NCBI GenBank assembly: GCA_002482715.1
Contig: DLGN01000132.1
Span: forward strand, 4,062-23,308
Direction: 5' to 3'
DNA length: 19,247 nt
Source: Oxalobacteraceae bacterium UBA7693
GTDB taxonomy: Bacteria; Pseudomonadota; Gammaproteobacteria; Burkholderiales; Burkholderiaceae_D
The notes beneath the pieces were generated by a model. It was not told where the DNA came from. It ran no database searches and saw only the letters and a program-made list of their open reading frames with translations. Every line of letters starts with the position of its first letter. The stretch's first letter is position 1. A program made the translations under genes and the position numbers. Positions 6,655 to 14,794 of the stretch are shown here, one piece after another.

Positions 6655-6840
6655 CGACAGGCCGGTATCCGGGCTTGTAAGTCTTGTTACATCGCCTTCC
6701 CAGTCTTAAAAAACCAGTGGCGTGGATGATGTAACCGCACTTACTTACCGTTGCGGAGGCAGCAGGGGCTTGGTGATAGTTTTCTATCGTGACCACTTTC
6801 CCGTTTAACACGATTCAAGATAATGAAGCGCGCACCTGTT
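6655..6840 (-). ncRNA. Cobalamin (adenosylcobalamin) riboswitch
   Basis: Read on the minus strand this has the conserved blocks of the B12 riboswitch in order: AACAGGTGC (6832-6840), TTAAACGGGAA, the B12 box GCCTCCGCAACGGTAAG (6744-6760), CCACTG, GGGAAGGCG (6693-6701) and GCCCGGATACCGGCCTGT, whose CCTGT pairs with the opening ACAGG to close P1. All core segments are present, so it looks intact. It starts 43 bases after the metR stop codon on the same strand. A hairpin with 6-bp outer stem (6621-6645) and the weak terminator at 6536 follow. No recognisable gene lies downstream in this orientation: the next gene, the C1 peptidase, is antisense. Such riboswitches normally turn off btuB, cobalamin synthesis or metE. 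Confidence 0.9.
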
Positions 6841-6883
6841 GAAGAAAAGTTTAACACAGGTCTTTCGCAAATCTAAAATAAAT

Positions 6884-7807
6884 CTAGAGTAAATTTATAC
6901 TCGGCAATTTCAAAAAACTGGTTTCTCGGATGGTCGCGACGAAATCTTTTAAATAGCTTTTGTCGCTAGTTTCTGGCAAAGATGCTGCGTACAAGCTACC
7001 AATTAAACCTGATGCCGTGACACGTTTCGCCAGCACATAATCACGATTGACATAATTCTGCGCAGCCCACACTGGCAGCGTTGCGATACCACGTTTGCTA
7101 GCAACCAATTGCATCATGGCGACGGTTAATTCTGTCGTACGACGACCAGCAGTGATGACGCCAGCAGGGGCTAGTACTTGCCTGACCACATCTAACATAT
7201 CATCGGGTACTGGGTAGGTAATTAAGGTGTCGTTGGCGAAGTCTTGTGCGACCAAATAATCACGTTCTGCCAATGCGTGATCTTTTGCAATCAGGGCGAT
7301 GATTTCAAAACGGAATAGCGGATGGTAATGTACTTTTTCGCTGATATCGGCTTCCGACACAATCGCGATATCAGCGCGGTGTTCATAAAGCAAACCAACT
7401 GGATCAGCCTGGAAGCCAGACACAATATCAAGCTCGACTTCTGGCCAGCGTGTCCGGAACACATCCATCGCTGGCATTAACCAATCGAAGCAGGTATGGC
7501 ATTCGACGGCGATACGTAATTGTCCTGCCACACCTTGCGCCAGTCGCGCCAAATCGCGTTCAGCCGCCGCCACTTGCGGCAACACATTATTTGCTAATTG
7601 CAGCAAGCGTTCACCCGCCGCAGTGAAGCGTATCGGTGTGGTTTTACGCTCAAACAGCGCGCTGCCGTAATGCTCTTCTAAGAGTTTGATTTGGTGCGAT
7701 AAAGCCGATTGCGTCAGGTTTAATAAACTCGCGGCGCGCAGCAAATTACCGGCTTCATGTAGCGCTTGCAAAGTCTTTAAATGGCGGATTTCTAGGATGG
7801 AGATCAT
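6884..7807 (-). CDS. metR: LysR-type regulator MetR
   Basis: MetR activates metE and other methionine genes with homocysteine as co-inducer. The 307-residue protein has the LysR helix-turn-helix at residues 5-60 (IRHLKTLQALHEAGNLLRAA, then TQSALSHQIKLLEEHYGSALF) and the periplasmic-binding-like effector domain from about 90 (LRIAVECHTCFDWLMPAMD). It follows E. coli MetR along most of its length, notably HLKTLQAL, TQSALSHQ, LLQLANNVLPQ, ECHTCFDWL and MMQLVASKRGIATLP. It is divergent from metE with a canonical MetR site between, the standard layout. No clear Shine-Dalgarno site is seen before this ATG. Its 3' end is followed by an orphan cobalamin riboswitch instead of a terminator, so the metR transcript could run into the riboswitch. 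Confidence 0.93.
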   Translation of the reverse strand: MISILEIRHLKTLQALHEAGNLLRAASLLNLTQSALSHQIKLLEEHYGSALFERKTTPIRFTAAGERLLQLANNVLPQVAAAERDLARLAQGVAGQLRIAVECHTCFDWLMPAMDVFRTRWPEVELDIVSGFQADPVGLLYEHRADIAIVSEADISEKVHYHPLFRFEIIALIAKDHALAERDYLVAQDFANDTLITYPVPDDMLDVVRQVLAPAGVITAGRRTTELTVAMMQLVASKRGIATLPVWAAQNYVNRDYVLAKRVTASGLIGSLYAASLPETSDKSYLKDFVATIRETSFLKLPSINLL

Positions 7808-7845
7808 GGCTGTGGTTTGGTTTAGAAGAGACTTTGCTATTAATT

Positions 7846-7871
7846 CCCTTCTCCCGCAAGGGGGAGAAGGG
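7846..7871. repeat. REP-like palindrome 1
   Basis: A 10-bp perfect stem CCCTTCTCCC / GGGAGAAGGG with a GCAAGG loop, followed by TTAGGG. This CCCTCTCCCGCAAGGGGGAGAGGG type is a widespread extragenic palindrome in proteobacteria. A second copy lies 95 bases on. Confidence 0.8.
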
Positions 7872-7966
7872 TTAGGGATGAGGGGCGCACAGGTTCGGGC
7901 AAAGTCATAAGGACTGTAATGCCCTTGTTGACTTTTGCTCCAGAGGGAGTTGCTGTCGCTGAACTA

Positions 7967-7990
7967 CCCTCTCCCGCAAACGGGAGAGGG
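7967..7990. repeat. REP-like palindrome 2
   Basis: A 10-bp perfect stem CCCTCTCCCG / CGGGAGAGGG with a CAAA loop, the same family as the copy at 7846. Both lie between metR and the MetR site. They could act as a boundary or terminate stray transcription; there is no T-run. Confidence 0.8.
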
Positions 7991-8011
7991 AATATACCTA
8001 CTTACTCATTA

Positions 8012-8024
8012 TGAAAATTTTTCA
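8012..8024. promoter_or_regulatory. MetR binding site
   Basis: TGAAAATTTTTCA matches the MetR consensus TGAA-N5-TTCA exactly. It is 104 bases upstream of the metE start. A reverse-type palindrome ATTCA-tcgtt-TGAAT follows at 8039-8053 and might be a second, weaker contact. The 100 bases before metE contain no B12 box, so metE itself is not directly under a riboswitch. Confidence 0.7.
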
Positions 8025-8127
8025 AGTTAAACATAAAAATTCATCGTTTGAATCATAATGGATTGTATCTCATCATAGTGAAATACCTAATATTTAGTAC
8101 TTAACACTTAACATTCAGGAGCACATG

Positions 8128-10452
8128 ATGACGATTGCCCACATTTTAGGATTCCCGCGCATAGGCGCACAACGTGAATTGAAATTTGCCCAAGAAGCCT
8201 TTTGGCGTGGTGAAATTAGCGAAGCTGCTCTGCATGATATCGGTAGTGATTTACGTGCCCAGCATTGGGCATTGCAACAGCAAGCTGGCTTAGATTTTGT
8301 CACGGTTGGCGATTTCGCCTGGTATGACCAAGTGCTGAGCACGCTGAACCTATTCGGTGCTTTGCCCAGTCGCTATGGCTTTGATCGCGAGCACACCAGT
8401 TTGGAGAATTACTTTACTGCCGCCCGTGGCAACGCCCAGCATGTCGCGATGGAAATGACCAAATGGTTTGACACCAATTACCATTATTTAGTCCCCGAGT
8501 GGACCGCCGATACGCAGTTTGATCTACAAGCAAACAATGCGCTACTTGAAGAAGTCCAACAAGCACAGCAACTCGGTCATCAAGTGAAAGTCAGTTTACT
8601 TGGGCCTTTGAGTTTGCTGTATTTGGGTAAAGTTAAATCAGGCTCAAATAGTATATGCAGCCCTCTAGAATTACTGCATAAGCTGCTACCCGCTTATAAA
8701 ACCTTGCTGATCTCTCTGCAAGAAGCAGGTGTGGAATGGGTACAAATAGATGAACCTATTTTAGTCCTGGATCTCAGCGCAGAATGGTTGCGTGCGTTTG
8801 AGCCTGCTTACCAATTGCTGAGCACCAATACACCGAAATTATTACTGACCACTTATTTCGACTCAATCGCCGAACATGCTGATTTGTTGCATCGCTTACC
8901 AGTTGATGGCGTGCATATTGACTTGGTACGCGCACCGCAACAGTTGGAGGTTCTGTTAAGAAATTGGCCACAAGGGCGCGTTCTATCCTTGGGCGTAATT
9001 GATGGGCGCAATATCTGGCGCGCTGATTTGTCGAGTATTCTCGAACTATATCAACCCGTGCAAAGTCGTTTGAAAACGCTACAAGCGCCTCTGTGGTTAG
9101 CAGCAAGTTGCTCCCTATTGCACGTGCCAGTTGATTTGGATGTTGAGACTAAGCTCGATCCTGAATTACGTTCATGGTTAGCATTTTCCGTACAAAAGCT
9201 CGCGGAAATTGTCAGCTTAAAACATGCCTTGGATGGGAACATCGAAGCGGTGCAAGAACAATTTGTTATCGCCGACGCCTCGCTGCAAAGTCGCCGTACT
9301 TCTAAACGTATTCATATCGATTCAGTACAAAAACGATTGGCGCAAACGCAGGCTAGCGATGCAGAGAGAAACTCTCCATTTGCAGAGCGTATCATCGCGC
9401 AACAACAGCGTTTTCAACTGCCTCTATTTCCGACCACGACGATAGGATCCTTTCCGCAGACTAAGACTATCCGTCAGGCACGTGCTGTGTATAAACGTGG
9501 TGAGTTAAAGCACTTGGAATACCTAGAAGCGATGCGTGCAGAGATTGCTTACGTCGTTGCCGAGCAAGAAAAAATCGGCCTCGATGTTCTGGTACATGGC
9601 GAAGCAGAGCGCAACGATATGGTGGAATATTTTGGTGAACAATTATGGGGTTATGGTTTTACACAATTTGGTTGGGTGCAGAGCTACGGTTCACGTTGCG
9701 TGAAGCCGCCTTTCATTTACGGTGATGTCTGTCGTCCCGAAGCGATGACGGTGGCATGGAGTGCGTATGCACAAAGTCTCACACAGAAACCGATGAAAGG
9801 CATGTTGACAGGGCCGATCACGATGTTGCAATGGTCGTTTGTGCGTGACGATCAGCCGCGTGCGACCACGGCTTTGCAAATTGCCTTGGCATTGCGTGAT
9901 GAAGTAGCTGATTTACAAAAGGCAGGAATCGGCATGATACAAATTGACGAACCAGCCTTTCGCGAGGGTTTGCCTTTGAAGCAAAAAAATTGGACCGCGT
10001 ATCTAGAAAATGCGGTGTACGCGTTCAAATTATGCTCGGCTGTCGTTCAGGATGAAACGCAGATTCATACCCACATGTGCTATGCCGAGTTCAATGATAT
10101 TTTGCCGTGGATTGCGGCGATGGATGCGGATGTCATCAGTATAGAAACTTCACGTTCGGCGATGGAATTATTAGAAGGTTTTAGCGACTTTGCTTATCCG
10201 AATCAGATCGGTCCGGGTGTCTATGATATTCACTCACCGCGTGTCGTGAAATTCAGCGAGATGCAAAAGCTCTTGCAAAAAGCACGGCAATTATTGCCAG
10301 ATCAAAGTATTTGGGTGAACCCTGATTGTGGTTTGAAAACGCGAGACTGGCCAGAAACGATTGCGGCCTTAGAGCACATGGTGCAAGCGGCGGCATTGTT
10401 GCGGGCGAGCTGCGTGGAAGAGGCTGAAGACGAGCATCAGCATTGTTGTTGA
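8128..10452 (+). CDS. metE: Cobalamin-independent methionine synthase MetE
   Basis: MetE transfers a methyl group from 5-methyltetrahydropteroyl-tri-L-glutamate to homocysteine, the last step of methionine synthesis, without B12. Both halves of the duplicated barrel are present: the N-terminal half starts TIAHILGFPRIGAQREL and the catalytic half begins near LPLFPTTTIGSFPQT. Zinc ligands are intact at His649 and Cys651 (IHTHMCYAEFNDI), Glu673 (ISIETSRS) and Cys734 (VNPDCGLKTRDW), a constant offset of 8 from E. coli. The 774-residue length is normal. ATG 8128 is preferred over 8125 because AGGAG (8117-8121) is then six bases away. The His/Cys tail EDEHQHCC is unusual but follows the fold. It should be activated by MetR. 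Confidence 0.97.
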   Translation: MTIAHILGFPRIGAQRELKFAQEAFWRGEISEAALHDIGSDLRAQHWALQQQAGLDFVTVGDFAWYDQVLSTLNLFGALPSRYGFDREHTSLENYFTAARGNAQHVAMEMTKWFDTNYHYLVPEWTADTQFDLQANNALLEEVQQAQQLGHQVKVSLLGPLSLLYLGKVKSGSNSICSPLELLHKLLPAYKTLLISLQEAGVEWVQIDEPILVLDLSAEWLRAFEPAYQLLSTNTPKLLLTTYFDSIAEHADLLHRLPVDGVHIDLVRAPQQLEVLLRNWPQGRVLSLGVIDGRNIWRADLSSILELYQPVQSRLKTLQAPLWLAASCSLLHVPVDLDVETKLDPELRSWLAFSVQKLAEIVSLKHALDGNIEAVQEQFVIADASLQSRRTSKRIHIDSVQKRLAQTQASDAERNSPFAERIIAQQQRFQLPLFPTTTIGSFPQTKTIRQARAVYKRGELKHLEYLEAMRAEIAYVVAEQEKIGLDVLVHGEAERNDMVEYFGEQLWGYGFTQFGWVQSYGSRCVKPPFIYGDVCRPEAMTVAWSAYAQSLTQKPMKGMLTGPITMLQWSFVRDDQPRATTALQIALALRDEVADLQKAGIGMIQIDEPAFREGLPLKQKNWTAYLENAVYAFKLCSAVVQDETQIHTHMCYAEFNDILPWIAAMDADVISIETSRSAMELLEGFSDFAYPNQIGPGVYDIHSPRVVKFSEMQKLLQKARQLLPDQSIWVNPDCGLKTRDWPETIAALEHMVQAAALLRASCVEEAEDEHQHCC

Positions 10453-10537
10453 AGTTGCGATTTATAGGGAGAGATTTACCCCATTGGCGCTAGTCAAAAT
10501 AGAGATTTGCCTGAAACGGCTAGAGCGCTCGATTTAC

Positions 10538-10560
10538 TCCTTCCCCTTGAAGGGGCGGGA
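10538..10560. repeat. Degenerate REP-like palindrome after metE
   Basis: CCCCTTGAAGGGG (10543-10555) sits in a CTCC-TTCC and GGGCGGGA context resembling the two palindromes near metR. It lies in the convergent gap between metE and the dipeptidase gene and has no T-run. No other terminator was seen in 10453-10630. Confidence 0.4.
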
Positions 10561-10630
10561 ACCTAGTGCTCATGCGGTTTAGATTAATTTTGAATTGGTT
10601 AACGCCTATGAGTTTGAGACTAAACGGTTT

Positions 10631-11968
10631 CTACTTCTGCGCTTGCAATTCTTTCGCGACTTTTTCAACATCGCCCATCACACGCAACAAATTTCCGCTC
10701 CAGAGTTTGGCAATTTGTTCTTCCGTGTAGCCGCGACGTACTAGTTCCAAAGTCACGTTAAAAGTTTCGCCAGCATGATTCCAGCCATCGATACCGCCAC
10801 CACCGTCGAAGTCAGAAGAAATGCCGACGTGTTCAATGCCGATTTTTTTGACCGCGTAATCGATGTGATTCACCAGATCTTGTACATTCGCGCGAGTCGG
10901 CGGTGGGAATTTCGCATCCACTTCGTTCAAACGCTTGAGTAGGGCTTCACGTTGTTCTTCGCTGATGCCGCCTACTGGGCCGCGACGTACACCAACGACG
11001 GAGACATTACCAGGAACTTTAAATTCGTCTCGCAGCACTTGCAACGCCGCACGACGTTCAGCTGAATCGGTTTTTAAATAGCTGTTAAAGCCAACGATTT
11101 GAATCACGCCATTATTTGCTTTCAGCGCTAACAATTGTTCGTCATCCATGTTGCGACTGACATCGCACAAAGCACGCACGGAAGAGTGCGAAGCAATGAT
11201 AGGCGCTTTAGTAATTGCCAGTGTCTGCATCATGGATTCTTTGGATGGGTGCGATACATCGACCATGATGCCCCATTTGTTCATTTCAGCGATCACTTGC
11301 TTACCCAGTGGTGACAAACCGTTCCATTTCCAACCGATTGCCTCGCCAGTATTGGAATCAGACAGTTGGCTATGTCCTTGATGCGCTAAAGACATGTAGC
11401 GCGCGCCACGATCGTGGAATTGCTTGACGCGTCTCAGCGCAAATTTTTCATCGCCGAGCGGGTAAGCATTCTCCACCCCGATCAATGCCACTTTTTTACC
11501 CTTAGCATAAATCCGTTTAACATCTGCAACGCTGCGCGCAAATTCGATTTGATTTGGCGCCAAGACCGTTGTCATGCGGTGTATGCCTTCAAATAGATTG
11601 ATGGCGCTGTCGTAGGCGCGCTTGTAGCCAGCTGGCTCAAACGCATCTGCTTCGGTTGATTGACCTGTATAAACGATGAAGAAGGCAGCATCTAAGCCAC
11701 CGCTGATCATCTTCGGCAGCGTGACTTGGTTCTCCAAATCTTGCGTGTAATTGCGTGAGAAAGCAAAGTTATTGATGTCAATATCCGCATGCGTATCCAA
11801 TGTCAGTACGCGTTTATGAATGGCTTTTGCTTTTTCGATTAAGGCTTGTCCAGCTGATACTTTGGCTTGAGGTGGTGTGGCGTATGTGCTGGAGGTAAAT
11901 GCGGTTCCCGCAAACAGTGCGCTAATAAGCAATGCGATCGGTAATGGGTTGCTTTTCTTGAGTCTCAT
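10631..11968 (-). CDS. Secreted membrane dipeptidase, M19 family
   Basis: M19 dipeptidases are binuclear zinc amidohydrolase-fold enzymes that hydrolyse dipeptides, including D-amino-acid ones. The 445-residue protein starts with a signal peptide (MRLKKSNPLPIALLISALFA, likely cut after Ala30 in STYA-T), so it acts in the periplasm. Metal ligands are visible: His60 and Asp62 (LDTHAD), Glu166 (GVENAYPLG), His240 (VDVSHPS) and His261 (ASHSS); Asp in GISSDFDGGGG is the late catalytic position. An inserted stretch at about 325-365 (PGNVSVVGVRRGPVGGISEE) is longer than in minimal family members. AAGGA precedes the ATG. It is transcribed alone toward metE; no functional link to its neighbours is evident. 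Confidence 0.93.
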   Translation of the reverse strand: MRLKKSNPLPIALLISALFAGTAFTSSTYATPPQAKVSAGQALIEKAKAIHKRVLTLDTHADIDINNFAFSRNYTQDLENQVTLPKMISGGLDAAFFIVYTGQSTEADAFEPAGYKRAYDSAINLFEGIHRMTTVLAPNQIEFARSVADVKRIYAKGKKVALIGVENAYPLGDEKFALRRVKQFHDRGARYMSLAHQGHSQLSDSNTGEAIGWKWNGLSPLGKQVIAEMNKWGIMVDVSHPSKESMMQTLAITKAPIIASHSSVRALCDVSRNMDDEQLLALKANNGVIQIVGFNSYLKTDSAERRAALQVLRDEFKVPGNVSVVGVRRGPVGGISEEQREALLKRLNEVDAKFPPPTRANVQDLVNHIDYAVKKIGIEHVGISSDFDGGGGIDGWNHAGETFNVTLELVRRGYTEEQIAKLWSGNLLRVMGDVEKVAKELQAQK

Positions 11969-12195
11969 GGTTTTCCTTATGGATGTATCACTGTTAGCAG
12001 GTTTAAAAATGTGCGCTTCCGGTAAAAACTTGGATCAATTATCGTCGTTATGGCAGACTTATTATGAACTTCATGTGGAATTAACACTTACTTCATTTGG
12101 CGAATCAGTCTCTCAAAGCAAGTGACTTAAGTGCCTGTAGCCTGTAGACCGGGGATGTTGAATATGGTTCCCTGTTTGCTCCCAGATCGCCGCCC
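11969..12195. other. Intergenic region upstream of the dipeptidase
   Basis: These 227 bp contain the dipeptidase ribosome site and presumably its promoter, plus a short direct repeat (cctgtag twice at 12134-12147). No RNA or gene was identified. Confidence 0.5.
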
Positions 12196-12885
12196 TTAAG
12201 CGGTTGTTTCCGTGCTGACTTTATCCCAATCATTCTCATCGTCGTAGTTACACATCCAGTTAACTGCTTGATGCCATTCTTTGACCATGATTGCATCAAT
12301 ATTCCCTGGACTGGCTTTCTGGTTGAGTTGAGCGTGTCGAACTGCCCAATGCAAGCGGTAAAGCAAGTCAGCCCAATCCATGATCACATCTTTGCGTCTG
12401 CGCTTGATGTGGGCGTTGATTGAAAAATTGATCGGCGCAGCTTGCACATCGTTGAGTGAGTTAATTGCAGGAAAGTAATTCAGGATCTTCTCGATCGCAA
12501 TGGGTTTATTGCCGAGGTCAATCTTCTCCAATAGCCCTGCGCACCATGCCAGAAAGTGGAAGGCATGTAAGCGATCTCGAAACACCTCAATACGATGGTC
12601 GTTCAGATTGCTGTTTTTTGCATAGTCGTGCAAAAAGCTCGACTCTTCTGCCGACAGAATCGGCATTAAATTATGTTGGTTCAGGTACGTATGAAGTGCA
12701 TCATATTTGCCGCTGATCGCAGCTTGGCTGACCGCCCATAAGGCAATCAGGCGTTGCGCTAATTCAGACTCATTGCGCAGACTGATTTCTTCATCGGCCT
12801 CAATGACATGCAGTTGTACATTGATGCGGATGCCTCGCTTGTGTAGTTGCAGTTCTGAGGCTTCTTTGCGGAGTTCGGGCGTCAT
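12196..12885 (-). CDS. DUF4272 domain protein
   Basis: This 229-residue cytoplasmic protein has the DUF4272 pattern: N-terminal TPELRKEASELQLHKRGIRI, then INVQLHVIEADEEISLRNESELAQRLIALWAV, followed by a helical body with FRDRLHAFHFLAWCAGLLEK and a C-terminal VIMDWADLLYRLHWAVRHAQ block. The function of the family is unknown. I place the start at 12885 because family resemblance begins there; the frame is open to 13044 but that would overlap the start of glmU, and the extension has no resemblance. No good Shine-Dalgarno site is present. It is divergent from glmU with 114 bp between, containing a 9-bp inverted repeat. Confidence 0.75.
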   Translation of the reverse strand: MTPELRKEASELQLHKRGIRINVQLHVIEADEEISLRNESELAQRLIALWAVSQAAISGKYDALHTYLNQHNLMPILSAEESSFLHDYAKNSNLNDHRIEVFRDRLHAFHFLAWCAGLLEKIDLGNKPIAIEKILNYFPAINSLNDVQAAPINFSINAHIKRRRKDVIMDWADLLYRLHWAVRHAQLNQKASPGNIDAIMVKEWHQAVNWMCNYDDENDWDKVSTETTA

Positions 12886-12897
12886 CGTGATGCAGTA

Positions 12898-12921
12898 ATA
12901 ATCGTGATAATGCACGATTAT
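12898..12921. promoter_or_regulatory. Inverted repeat between DUF4272 gene and glmU
   Basis: A perfect 9-bp inverted repeat ATAATCGTG / CACGATTAT with a 6-base spacer begins 12 bases upstream of the DUF4272 start. Symmetry, AT content and place suggest an operator for an unknown dimeric regulator; it could also act as a leader hairpin. Confidence 0.45.
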
Positions 12922-12999
12922 GACACTGGCACCTCCATGCTCCAAGGCAGATCCGCATGATAGACTGATGGCTTCGTGATTCTTGTTTATCAAAATAAT

Positions 13000-14367
13000 A
13001 TGAATGTCGTGATTCTGGCTGCTGGCATGGGCAAACGCATGCAATCTAACTTACCCAAAGTACTGCATCCCATTGCGGGCAAACCGATGTTGCAGCACGT
13101 AATTGATACTGCGCGGCAGTTGCATGCCGATCACGCTGCAAAGATTTGCGTGATATACGGGCATGGTGGCGATCAGGTGCCATCAGCGGTAGCGGCAGAC
13201 GATATTTGCTTTGCCAAACAAGAGCCACAATTAGGAACAGGACATGCAGTGGCGCAGGCGATACCGCATTTGGATGATGCTGTCCCAACATTAATTTTGT
13301 ATGGCGATGTGCCATTGACTCGCGCCGCTAGTTTGCAAGCGCTTATGAATGCGGCGGGAAAAGACAAACTTGCGATACTCACGGCGCAGATGAGTGACCC
13401 GACTGGCTTGGGGCGCATCATTCGCGAAGATGGCAAGATTCGCCGCATCGTTGAACAAAAAGATGCAAATGCTGAAGAACGCGCTGTGACCGAGATCAAT
13501 ACCGGCATCATGATTGCACCGACCTTAGCGCTTAAGCAGTGGTTGTTAAAGCTTTCGAATCAAAATGCGCAAGGTGAGTACTACTTAACGGATATCGTTG
13601 CTAGTGCAGTCGCCGATGGGGTTGAAGTAACATCGGCGCAGCCAGCAGCGATTTGGGAAACCATAGGCGTTAACAGCAAAGTGCAGTTAGCGGAATTAGA
13701 GCGTTTGCATCAAAAAAATATTGCCTATCAATTGTTGGAGCAGGGCGTGACTTTACTTGATCCTGCGCGGATTGATGTGCGTGGCAAGTTAGTCTGTGGT
13801 CGTGACGTGACGATTGATGTCGGGTGTGTGTTTGAAGGCGATGTGGAATTAGCTGATGGTGTAAAAATTGCGGCGCATTGCGTGATCAAGAACGCCAAGA
13901 TTGGTGAAGGCGTGGATATCAAACCCTTCTGTCATATTGAAAATGCGGTCGTCGGCGCAAAAGGGCAAATTGGTCCTTATGCTCGTTTAAGACCAGGGGC
14001 TGAATTGGCCGAGGATGTGCATATCGGTAATTTTGTCGAAGTGAAAAATAGCCAAATTGCTGCACACAGTAAGGCAAATCATCTTGCCTATATCGGTGAT
14101 GCCACCGTTGGAAGTCGAGTCAATATTGGTGCAGGGACGATTACTTGTAATTATGATGGCGTGAATAAATTCCGCACCGTGATTGAAGACGATGCTTTTA
14201 TTGGTAGTGATAGCCAATTGATTGCGCCGGTAACAGTAGGCAAGGGTGCAACTTTGGGAGCAGGTACGACTTTGTCAAAAGATGCACCAGCGGGAAAATT
14301 GACGGTTTCACGCGCAAGACAAGTAACGATTGATGCTTGGCAGCGTCCAGTGAAAATCAAAAAATAA
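13000..14367 (+). CDS. glmU: Bifunctional GlmU: UDP-GlcNAc pyrophosphorylase / GlcN-1-P acetyltransferase
   Basis: GlmU acetylates glucosamine-1-phosphate and then couples GlcNAc-1-P to UTP, making UDP-GlcNAc for peptidoglycan and lipopolysaccharide. Residues 1-230 are the nucleotidyltransferase domain with the signature LAAGMGKRMQSNLPKVLHPI and the YGDVPL metal-binding motif; residues 250-455 form the left-handed beta-helix acetyltransferase with hexapeptide repeats (GEGVDIKPFCHIENAVVG, IGPYARLRPGAEL, NHLAYIGDATVGS, NIGAGTITCNYDG). The 455-residue length is standard. ATG 13000 begins the conserved MNVVILAAG; an in-frame GTG at 12976 is less likely. There is no strong ribosome site. It shares the pathway with glmS 1.8 kb downstream on the same strand, but an oppositely directed regulator lies between, so they are not one operon. 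Confidence 0.97.
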   Translation: MNVVILAAGMGKRMQSNLPKVLHPIAGKPMLQHVIDTARQLHADHAAKICVIYGHGGDQVPSAVAADDICFAKQEPQLGTGHAVAQAIPHLDDAVPTLILYGDVPLTRAASLQALMNAAGKDKLAILTAQMSDPTGLGRIIREDGKIRRIVEQKDANAEERAVTEINTGIMIAPTLALKQWLLKLSNQNAQGEYYLTDIVASAVADGVEVTSAQPAAIWETIGVNSKVQLAELERLHQKNIAYQLLEQGVTLLDPARIDVRGKLVCGRDVTIDVGCVFEGDVELADGVKIAAHCVIKNAKIGEGVDIKPFCHIENAVVGAKGQIGPYARLRPGAELAEDVHIGNFVEVKNSQIAAHSKANHLAYIGDATVGSRVNIGAGTITCNYDGVNKFRTVIEDDAFIGSDSQLIAPVTVGKGATLGAGTTLSKDAPAGKLTVSRARQVTIDAWQRPVKIKK

Positions 14368-14476
14368 TTCGATAAGTATTGCAGGCCTGATCCCTGTGTT
14401 GGATTAGGTTTGTGGGTTTGCAGATTTGAAATTGATCGTGCTTGCTGAGATGATTGGCAAGGCCAGAAACAAAACA

Positions 14477-14573
14477 GGGGGAAGAATTTCCCCCTAGACA
14501 GACGCCTTTCATTTACCCCGGAATAAAGGGGAAGATGCTGATTAGCATGAATGAAAAAGGCGTCTATTTTTTT
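14477..14573 (+). terminator. Complex branched terminator / RNA structure after glmU
   Basis: A 7-bp hairpin (GGGGGAA/TTCCCCC, 14477-14494) precedes a 10-bp perfect stem (14100+400: 14500-14509 with 14556-14565, AGACGCCTTT) extended by CATT/AATG across a two-A bulge. Inside it are two more hairpins: CCCC/GGGG (14516-14519 with 14128+400, i.e. 14528-14531) and ATGCT/AGCAT (14535-14539 with 14544-14548). TTTTTTT follows (14567-14573). It works as an intrinsic terminator for plus-strand transcripts from glmU, but the branching is much more than a terminator needs, so it may be the 3' end of a small RNA. Confidence 0.7.
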
Positions 14574-14794
14574 ACTACTCACCAGCGATCCAACCTGGGT
14601 TTCTACTCAGCCGGTGACATTACTTCGTTTACTACTTACTTACTGCTTACTACTTTTAGTTTGCTGCTAATTTGTTGCTATGTAACTTATCTGACTACTG
14701 TCTTACTACAAATTTTTGAACTACTTATTTACTTCATTTGACACAATTCAAACACTAATTAATCACAGTGATATGTCACTGCTCACAATAAGAA
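14574..14794. other. TTACT-rich gene-free stretch with a nested palindrome
   Basis: Between the glmU terminator and the small ORF the plus strand is rich in TTACT/CTACT units, densest at 14618-14656. Near its right end a nested inverted repeat (ACTAATT 14754-14760 with AATTAGT 14793-14799, enclosing CAGTGA/TCACTG 14766-14781) could end the leftward small-ORF transcript, though no good T-run follows on the minus strand. Confidence 0.4.

Larger units (their letters stand above)
6011..6883. other. Long gene-poor region between peptidase and metR
   Basis: This 873-bp stretch has no convincing protein gene. It holds the branched element (6153-6247), a weak minus-strand hairpin with T-run (6536-6569) and the cobalamin riboswitch (6655-6840). 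An 88-codon frame at 6181-6447 on the minus strand lacks a ribosome site and family resemblance and runs into the branched element. The part from 6011 to 6150 contains short complementary segments (gctggc/gccagc; acacaa/ttgtgt) but nothing I can name. Confidence 0.6.

Noticed and set aside
11877..12125. 82-codon plus-strand frame across the dipeptidase start
   Set aside because: It is antisense to the signal peptide of the dipeptidase, whose hydrophobic codons produce the apparent hydrophobic product; no ribosome site.
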